Positions 1 to 4,487 of a stretch of DNA of 5,416 nt are shown here, piece by piece. Position numbers and translations under genes: made by a program. The notes beneath the pieces are model-generated. The model did no database searches and was not told the DNA's origin. It saw only the letters and a program-made list of their open reading frames with translations. Source of the stretch: Spirochaetaceae bacterium (GTDB lineage Bacteria > Spirochaetota > Spirochaetia > Treponematales > Breznakiellaceae). Position 1 is the stretch's first letter. Every line of letters starts with the position of its first letter. Location: NCBI GenBank assembly GCA_031256815.1, contig JAIRPU010000095.1:1-5416 (forward strand), written 5' to 3'.

Positions 1-20
1 CCACCGCTTCGCGGCGCTGA

Positions 21-45
21 CGGCGGTATGCAAAGCATACCGCCG
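21..45. repeat. Perfect 11-bp hairpin, loop AAA
   Basis: Bases 21-31 (CGGCGGTATGC) pair without mismatch with 35-45 around an AAA loop. No T-run follows, so it does not look like an intrinsic terminator in either direction. Confidence 0.85.
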
Positions 46-60
46 CTCCACACCCCATGC

Positions 61-106
61 CGCCGAAGGCGGGCGGCTGCCGTTTGCCGGTGGCACGCGC
101 CGCAGG
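61..106. repeat. Direct repeat, left copy (270-bp offset)
   Basis: Bases 61-106 match 331-376 at 39 of 46 positions by my count, without gaps. The first 21 positions differ only at 66/336, and the last 17 differ only at 91/361. The middle eight are largely unrelated. The constant 270-base offset across both blocks points to one ancestral copy rather than chance similarity of G+C-rich DNA. The copy contains a small CCGCC/GGCGG hairpin and the left arm of the 88-118 hairpin. Confidence 0.65.
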
Positions 107-118
107 CGCGTGCCACCG
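88..118. repeat. Perfect 14-bp hairpin, loop GCA
   Basis: Bases 88-101 pair perfectly with 105-118 around a GCA loop. The core arm reads GGTGGCACGCGCC. The right-hand direct-repeat copy (331-376) keeps the GGCACGCGCCGCAGG part but not the full palindrome, so the two copies fold differently. No T-run follows. Confidence 0.85.
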
Positions 119-156
119 TAGTCATCTACGCCCTTTCGGGCGCAGCCTCGGCGCGG

Positions 157-170
157 TTTTTGCCGGAGGC
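157..170 (+). repeat. 14-bp inverted repeat, left arm
   Basis: TTTTTGCCGGAGGC at 157-170 recurs as its exact reverse complement at 382-395. Outside both arms a GGCGC block also matches, with a one-base length difference. The arms bracket about 239 bp of the hairpin field and could be the ends of a small palindromic element, but I see no target-site duplication. Confidence 0.5.
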
Positions 171-199
171 GACCGCGCTTCGCGCGGCATTATCGCCAG

Positions 200-228
200 C
201 CGCGGCCAGCGCGCTGCGCCGGCCGCGG
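200..228. repeat. 8-bp inverted repeat with 13-nt centre
   Basis: CCGCGGCC at 200-207 pairs with GGCCGCGG at 221-228. The centre contains the self-complementary octamer AGCGCGCT at 208-215, so two foldings compete. Confidence 0.7.
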
Positions 229-240
229 AACAAACGGCCC

Positions 241-273
241 GTCCCCGCGCGCCGCGAAGCGGCGCGCGGGGAC
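241..273. repeat. Perfect 15-bp hairpin, loop GAA
   Basis: Bases 241-255 (GTCCCCGCGCGCCGC) pair perfectly with 259-273 around a GAA loop. This is the longest uninterrupted stem in the window and nearly all G-C, so it should form a very stable cruciform or RNA hairpin. No T-run follows on either strand. Confidence 0.9.
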
Positions 274-277
274 ACGA

Positions 278-306
278 CCGGCTAAACCGCAGCGCGGTTT
301 AACCGG
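278..306. repeat. Hairpin of 12 pairs with one C-A mismatch, loop AGC
   Basis: Bases 283-290 (TAAACCGC) pair with 294-301 around an AGC loop. After a C-A mismatch (282/302), four more pairs close the stem (278-281 with 303-306). It starts four bases after the 15-bp hairpin ends, so the two would stand side by side. Confidence 0.8.
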
Positions 307-319
307 CTTGCCTGTAGAG

Positions 320-347
320 GCCGCCCGCAACGCCGCAGGCGGGCGGC
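320..347. repeat. 9-bp hairpin, 10-nt loop
   Basis: GCCGCCCGC at 320-328 pairs with GCGGGCGGC at 339-347. The loop overlaps a smaller CGCC-GCA-GGCG hairpin at 331-341, so these foldings are alternatives. Confidence 0.7.
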
Positions 348-376
348 TGCCTGCGGCGGGCGGCACGCGCCGCAGG
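331..376. repeat. Direct repeat, right copy (270-bp offset)
   Basis: This is the partner of 61-106. It keeps the two well-conserved outer blocks of 21 and 17 bases and differs in the middle. Because the middle differs, this copy folds into the hairpins at 320-347 and 350-376 instead of the single long stem of the left copy. Confidence 0.65.
350..376. repeat. 9-bp hairpin, 9-nt loop
   Basis: CCTGCGGCG at 350-358 pairs with CGCCGCAGG at 368-376. It abuts the 320-347 hairpin, continuing the end-to-end tiling. No T-run follows. Confidence 0.7.
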
Positions 377-381
377 GTGTT

Positions 382-395
382 GCCTCCGGCAAAAA
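382..395 (-). repeat. 14-bp inverted repeat, right arm
   Basis: GCCTCCGGCAAAAA is the exact reverse complement of 157-170. The hairpin-dense DNA ends here. The next 65 bases become A+T-richer and hold the probable promoter of the DUF58 gene. Confidence 0.5.
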
Positions 396-448
396 TGCGC
401 CCAAATTGCCGCAAAGGCAGGCGGCTGGTGTTAAGCGTCTCCAAATTA

Positions 449-454
449 TATACT
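449..454 (+). promoter_or_regulatory. Candidate -10 box of the DUF58 gene
   Basis: TATACT matches the sigma-70 -10 consensus at five of six positions. It lies in the short A+T-rich stretch between the hairpin field and the ATG at 461. I find no convincing -35 box at 16-18 bp and no extended -10 TG, so the promoter is either activator-dependent or not the real one. If it is used, transcription would start at or within a base or two of the ATG. Confidence 0.4.
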
Positions 455-460
455 TAACTT

Positions 461-1762
461 ATGTTGCGTCCCGGCCGCTCTCTTTTTATTGCAGCGCTTG
501 TCTCTTTTTTTTGCGGTATAACAGCGTTTTTTTTTAATGACGCTTTGTTTTTATGGCATATTTCAATTTTAATTTCATTGCCATTTGCTGTTTTGGACGC
601 GGTAGTTTTGCTGCTTTGGACAAACCGGCTTACAGTTAAAAGACGTATTGAATCCTGCCTGGTTTTGAATATCCGCACAAAAATAGAACTTGAAATTTCC
701 GCCGCTGAATGTAAACGGAGTATTATCCCATTCAATTTTATGCTTTTTGACATATATGACGATTTGTTTGAATGTGATGTTTTTCCGGTAACTCTGCGCG
801 GCCCCAAAACAGACGGCAGCGTCATTTTTTATTACGAAGCCGTGCCGGTAGAACGCGGTAAATGGACATTCCCCTCCTGCGAACTTTTAATTCCATCTGT
901 TTTGCGGTTTTGGCGGCTTAAAGTGCGGCATAACACGGTTTCCTGCGGAAAAATATACCCCGATTTTAGAATGTTGGCAGATTCGGCGGATTTACACGCC
1001 CTTTTAGAACGTTCGGGCGAAAAAAGTCTTCGCAAGCGTGGAGACGGTCTGGAATTTGACCATCTTGGCGGCTGGCAGCCTGGCGACAGTATTCGCGCCG
1101 TAGACTGGAGAGCAACAAGCCGGCGTGGAAGTTTGATTGTGCGTCATTATATTGAAGAGCAGGATCAACAGATATTATTCATGCTGGATTCGGGCTACCG
1201 TCTTCACAGGCAATTTGACGCGGCTTTAAACGCATCAATTCTTCTTGCATGGGCGGCCTTAAAGCATGGCGATGCCGTAGGCGGAGCGCTCTTTGGAGGG
1301 GAAGAACGCTGGATAGCGCCAGGACGCGGAAGCTCCGCGCTCTCCGGCCTTATAAATTCACTATATGATGTAAAAAGCGCTTATAAGCCATCTTCGCTTG
1401 TTACAGCGCTGGAAATGGCAATTTGCAGACTTAAGCGGCGCAGTTTTTTGGTTCTTATAAGCAACTTCCGCGAAGAAGATGAAGAGCCGCTGTCTGTTGC
1501 GCTGCGCCGCGCGGGGACGCGTCATTTGCTTTTGCTTGTAAACGTTCGTGAACCCGAAGTGGATTTACTTGCAAACAGAGAGGGCGCAAAAGGCGAAGAC
1601 GCGCTTGTAAGCAAAGCGGCCCGCGCTTATTTGCAGGCGCGCCTCCGCTTGTTTTCCCGCTGGGAAGCCATGGGGTTTTTAACACTGGACAGCACAGCCC
1701 AAAACCTTTCCGCCAGCCTTATTAACCGCTATTTAAAAGTTAAACGTTCAGGCCGCCTGTAA
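461..1762 (+). CDS. DUF58 domain-containing membrane protein
   Basis: This 433-residue protein has the layout of the DUF58 family. Two hydrophobic segments lie near residues 7-25 and 34-53, a divergent beta-rich region spans about 60-165, and the family signature runs from about 187 to 243. The signature includes QPGDSIRAVDWRATSRRG (206-223) and a conserved acidic stretch after LIVRHYIEE. A von Willebrand A-like fold follows; its metal site is degenerate (D243 then G245 and R247 instead of the DxSxS serines), as is common in the family. VLISNF (331-336) is a later core strand. DUF58 proteins usually accompany MoxR-type ATPases and vWA proteins in envelope or chaperone-like operons, but no MoxR gene precedes this one here, so its role is unassigned. 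The start is constrained: an in-frame TAA lies at 455-457, and the N-terminus MLRPGRS suits the family. There is no Shine-Dalgarno. Runs of eight T (505-512) and nine T (527-535) fall inside the first membrane segment. Confidence 0.88.
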   Translation: MLRPGRSLFIAALVSFFCGITAFFFNDALFLWHISILISLPFAVLDAVVLLLWTNRLTVKRRIESCLVLNIRTKIELEISAAECKRSIIPFNFMLFDIYDDLFECDVFPVTLRGPKTDGSVIFYYEAVPVERGKWTFPSCELLIPSVLRFWRLKVRHNTVSCGKIYPDFRMLADSADLHALLERSGEKSLRKRGDGLEFDHLGGWQPGDSIRAVDWRATSRRGSLIVRHYIEEQDQQILFMLDSGYRLHRQFDAALNASILLAWAALKHGDAVGGALFGGEERWIAPGRGSSALSGLINSLYDVKSAYKPSSLVTALEMAICRLKRRSFLVLISNFREEDEEPLSVALRRAGTRHLLLLVNVREPEVDLLANREGAKGEDALVSKAARAYLQARLRLFSRWEAMGFLTLDSTAQNLSASLINRYLKVKRSGRL

Positions 1763-1763
1763 A

Positions 1764-4355
1764 TCACTTCCTGCTATAAGTTGTATCTGCCATGGGAAGC
1801 CGGTTCCGGAGCTTGCCATCGCGCGCAAAATACGCGCCGCCTATCGCCGGACAAACAGGGATTGTCGCAAGCTCGCCTACGCCCTTTGCCCCGTAACTTT
1901 GCGGCGCAGGTTTTTTAGGCTTAACGATAATTATATCCATTGGCGGCGCTTCCGTTGCGCGCAAAAGCCCCAATGTGCCATATTTTACCTTTGGCACTCC
2001 ATTTTCAAGCGGAAAATCTTCGGTAAGCGCATAACCCATGCCCATAAGCAGCCCGCCTTCGATTTGGCCGGAAGCGGATTTCGGGTTAATTACCGTTCCG
2101 CAATCGTATCCGGCAATAAGCCGTTCAACCTTACCTTCGGCGTCAAGAACGGCAACCGTAGCCGCATAACCGTATGCTATATGACTTACCGGATTCTCTT
2201 TTGGAGAACCCATAGGGTCAGTTACGCCTGAGTATTCGCCGTAAAACTCTTTGCCTTCAAGAGTTTCGATTTTACCGCCGGCCGCATCAAGCGCCTCTTT
2301 TAACTTCAATGCGGCCTGCCGCGTTGCTTCGCCGGTAAACACCGTTTGCCTTGACGCAGTTGTAGTACCCGAATCCGGAGTACGGTGTGTGTCGGGCGGT
2401 TCGGCGTACACACGCTCCGGCGGCAGTCCCGCTGTCTGGCAGGTAATTTGTGTAGTAACAGTTGCCATACCCTGCCCTATACACGCCGCCGCTGTTCTAA
2501 TATGCGCAATACCTTTTTCAACAGATATTATACACCGGCCAATGTCAGGAAGGCCGACGCCAATACCGGCGTTTTTTATGGCGCAGGCAATTCCAACGCT
2601 TTTTCCTGCATTTACCGCCTCGTCATAAGCCGGTTTTACCACTTCAAGACAGGCGGCAAGTTCAACGTCATCTCCGGCAATTTGACCATTCGGCAATACC
2701 TGTCCGGGCCTTATGGCGTTTATCATTCTGAATTCCCACGGCGAAAGTCCGGCTTTTTGGGCAAGCAGGTTCAGATTGCTCTCTATGGCAAAATTACTCT
2801 GGCAAACGCCAAATCCGCGAAACGCGCCGCCGGGAGGATTGTTCGTGTAAACCGCCTTTCCGTCAATATCTATTATTTGATAATTGTATGGCCCGGCGGC
2901 ATGAGTGCAGGCGCGCTGGAGTACAGGGCCGCCAAGCGAAGCATAAGCGCCTGTGTCGGCAACAATTACCGCCTTCATTGCGGTAAGACGGCCGTGTTCA
3001 TCGCAGCCTGTGGTAAAATCCATCTCCATTGCGTGCCGTTTAGGGTGCAGATTGATGCTTTCCTGCCGTGTTAAAAGAATTTTTACCGGTTTTTTAAGCA
3101 AAAACGCCGCCAAACAAGCGTGATGTTGAACGCTCATATCTTCTTTGCCCCCAAAGCCGCCGCCCACAAGCTGCGATTTTACATGAACTTTTTCTTCGGG
3201 CAGACCGAGCATACGCGCACATTCGCGCTGTTCGTCGTATATATTTTGCCCGCCGGAATAAAGCACAACTCCGTCTCCTTCCGGCGCGGCGACAGCACAC
3301 TCAGGTTCCATAAACGCGTGTTCGGTAAACGGTACCGAATAATGCTCTGTTACAACATACTTTGAAGCGGCAAGCGCCGCATCCGCATCTCCGCGCACAA
3401 GATGTTCATGAGAAAGAATATTTCGCTCTTTTTTATGAATGAGAGGAGCGCCTTCCGCCATGGCCTCCGCAGGGCTTAAAAGAGGTTTTAACACTTCGTA
3501 TTCAACATTTACAAGTGATTTTACGCTTTCCAGCGCAGACTTTGATTTACACACAACGAGCGCAACCGCATCCCCAATAAACCGCGTTACATCGCCTTCC
3601 CGAATCATAACATCATAATCAGAAATGAATTCCAAATGGCCTATTTTGTTATTGCCAGGCACATCCAGGGCGGTAAACACCGCAACACATTCAGGATGAG
3701 CCTTAGCCGCGCTTGCGTCAATTTTTAATACACGCGCGCGCGGGTGCGCCGACCTAAGCGCGGAAGCAAAAAGCATCCCTTCAAAGCTTATATCATCGGC
3801 ATAGATTCCGGTACCAATTGTTTTTGCGGCGGCGTCTACGCGCGGAAAGTCTTCTCCAACAAGTCCGGCGCATTTTCTTGCCGGAACCGGAGTATTTTCG
3901 CGCAGCAGTTTTGCCGCAAGTTTTATTGCGTCTTTTATTTTAACATAACCTGTGCAGCGGCAGATATTTGTCCGGATAGCTTTTGCGATTTCTTCATCGC
4001 CTGGATTCGCGTTTACGTCGAGCAGCGCCTTGGCGCTCATTACCATACCTGGAATACAAAAGCCGCATTGAACAGCGCCGGTTTCGGCAAACGCAAAGGC
4101 GTAAACTTCTTTTTCTCTTTGGCTCAATCCTTCAAGCGTAACAATCGACTTACCCGCATATTTTGCAAGGGTAAGAACACAGCTCCGCGAGGCTTTGCCG
4201 TCAACAATCACAGTACAAGCGCCGCAGGCGCCGGCCCCGCAGCCGTTTTTTACGGCGGTAAGTCTTAAATCTTCGCGCAAAAAGTCGATGAGTTTTTTGT
4301 CCGCATCGCCGGCCGTCTCTTTGCCGTTTACAACAATTTTAACTTTTTCTGCCAT
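1764..4355 (-). CDS. Selenium-dependent-type xanthine dehydrogenase (fused FeS/Mo)
   Basis: This 863-residue molybdenum hydroxylase is predicted to oxidise xanthine, and perhaps hypoxanthine, in the cytoplasm. Residues 1-80 form a plant-type [2Fe-2S] domain (C39, C44, C47, C59). Residues 80-155 hold the second cluster (C97, C100, C132, C134). The molybdopterin domains follow, with GGGFGGKED (398-406), PPGGAFRGFG (507-516), IGQG (626-629) and the catalytic GVGE glutamate E828. By spacing from these motifs, Q370, E405 and R481 fall where bovine xanthine oxidase has Q767, E802 and R880 (numbering from memory); the last two bind purine, which argues against an aldehyde oxidoreductase. There is no FAD domain. 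One chain of this length with this order matches TIGR03311, whose Enterococcus faecalis member needs selenium through SelD; selenium use here is inferred. An upstream ATG at 4379 is open, but AAGGAG six bases before the ATG at 4355 decides the start. The TGA lies one base from the DUF58 stop. Confidence 0.9.
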   Translation of the reverse strand: MAEKVKIVVNGKETAGDADKKLIDFLREDLRLTAVKNGCGAGACGACTVIVDGKASRSCVLTLAKYAGKSIVTLEGLSQREKEVYAFAFAETGAVQCGFCIPGMVMSAKALLDVNANPGDEEIAKAIRTNICRCTGYVKIKDAIKLAAKLLRENTPVPARKCAGLVGEDFPRVDAAAKTIGTGIYADDISFEGMLFASALRSAHPRARVLKIDASAAKAHPECVAVFTALDVPGNNKIGHLEFISDYDVMIREGDVTRFIGDAVALVVCKSKSALESVKSLVNVEYEVLKPLLSPAEAMAEGAPLIHKKERNILSHEHLVRGDADAALAASKYVVTEHYSVPFTEHAFMEPECAVAAPEGDGVVLYSGGQNIYDEQRECARMLGLPEEKVHVKSQLVGGGFGGKEDMSVQHHACLAAFLLKKPVKILLTRQESINLHPKRHAMEMDFTTGCDEHGRLTAMKAVIVADTGAYASLGGPVLQRACTHAAGPYNYQIIDIDGKAVYTNNPPGGAFRGFGVCQSNFAIESNLNLLAQKAGLSPWEFRMINAIRPGQVLPNGQIAGDDVELAACLEVVKPAYDEAVNAGKSVGIACAIKNAGIGVGLPDIGRCIISVEKGIAHIRTAAACIGQGMATVTTQITCQTAGLPPERVYAEPPDTHRTPDSGTTTASRQTVFTGEATRQAALKLKEALDAAGGKIETLEGKEFYGEYSGVTDPMGSPKENPVSHIAYGYAATVAVLDAEGKVERLIAGYDCGTVINPKSASGQIEGGLLMGMGYALTEDFPLENGVPKVKYGTLGLLRATEAPPMDIIIVKPKKPAPQSYGAKGVGELATIPVCPAIGGAYFARDGKLRNRLPMADTTYSRK

Positions 4356-4361
4356 ACAAAA

Positions 4362-4367
4362 CTCCTT
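4362..4367 (-). promoter_or_regulatory. Shine-Dalgarno of the xanthine dehydrogenase gene
   Basis: On the minus strand AAGGAG ends six bases before the ATG at 4355-4353. It chooses this start over the in-frame ATG at 4379, which has no comparable site and would add eight residues not needed for the ferredoxin fold. Confidence 0.88.
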
Positions 4368-4399
4368 GGCTACAAACACATAAAACTGAAATATATTTT

Positions 4400-4428
4400 A
4401 TCATAACACTGAAATTTAGTGCGGTCAA
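4400..4428 (-). promoter_or_regulatory. Sigma-70 promoter of the xanthine dehydrogenase gene
   Basis: On the minus strand TTGACC (4428-4423) is followed after exactly 17 bp by TATGAT (4405-4400). Each box matches the consensus at five of six positions. Transcription would start near 4393, giving a leader of about 38 bases that contains the Shine-Dalgarno. I see no leader hairpin or riboswitch fold. Confidence 0.75.
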
Positions 4429-4451
4429 TAATAAAAAAAGAAAACCTGCCA

Positions 4452-4480
4452 TTGACAAAGGGGCAATGCGGTTTTATATT
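4452..4480 (+). promoter_or_regulatory. Sigma-70 promoter of the methyltransferase gene
   Basis: TTGACA (4452-4457), a perfect -35 box, is followed after 17 bp by TATATT (4475-4480), five of six for the -10. The start of transcription is expected at 4487-4488, where the ATG begins. An inverted repeat CATTG/CAATG (4450-4454 and 4464-4468) overlaps the -35 box, and ATATTT/AAATAT (4476-4481 and 4484-4489) spans the -10 and start codon. Either could be an operator, but short A+T-rich repeats are common by chance. Confidence 0.78.
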
Positions 4481-4487
4481 TAAAAAT

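Larger units (their letters stand above)
1..395. repeat. G+C-rich non-coding field tiled by hairpins
   Basis: This stretch holds no gene I can support. It is far richer in G+C than the genes to its right and is covered almost end to end by inverted repeats. The main ones have their own entries. Smaller ones are at 4-14 (4 bp, loop TTC), 60-72 (5 bp, loop GAA), 129-142 (5 bp, loop TTTC), 145-170 (8 bp with one bulged G), 173-187 (6 bp, loop TTC) and 380-392 (5 bp, loop TCC). Stem sequences differ, but a three-base loop recurs. Short open frames cross the field on both strands, but they are Arg/Ala/Pro-rich products of the base composition and lack ribosome binding sites. The field begins before the window, so its full extent is unknown. 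It could be a degenerate family of palindromic intergenic repeats, a structured RNA, or remains of a small non-autonomous element; the sequence does not decide. Confidence 0.8.

Noticed and set aside
241..306. Strong hairpins as intrinsic transcription terminators
   Set aside because: Neither the 15-bp stem nor its neighbour is followed by a T-run on either strand, so terminator function is not supported despite the stability.
1..395. CRISPR array or integron attC sites in the repeat field
   Set aside because: The repeats have no regular spacing, no constant repeat sequence and no unique spacers, and no integron core sites or cassette genes are visible.
28..444. Open frames on both strands across the left G+C-rich field (28-285 and 57-302 on +, 190-444 on -)
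   Set aside because: They lack ribosome binding sites, overlap one another in several frames, give Arg/Ala/Pro-rich products with no recognisable domain, and consist largely of palindromic repeats.
1899..4268. Several long plus-strand open frames inside the dehydrogenase region (for example 2385-3074 and 3744-4268)
   Set aside because: They are antisense shadows of a gene with complete family motifs along its length, and their products show no domain.
1764..4355. In-frame selenocysteine UGA in the dehydrogenase
   Set aside because: The only TGA in frame is the terminal stop. Selenium in this family is a labile ligand of molybdenum, so no recoding is expected.
4356..4379. Upstream ATG at 4379 as the start of the xanthine dehydrogenase
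   Set aside because: The AAGGAG six bases before the ATG at 4355 fixes the start, and the extra eight residues lie outside the ferredoxin domain and would overlap the Shine-Dalgarno itself.
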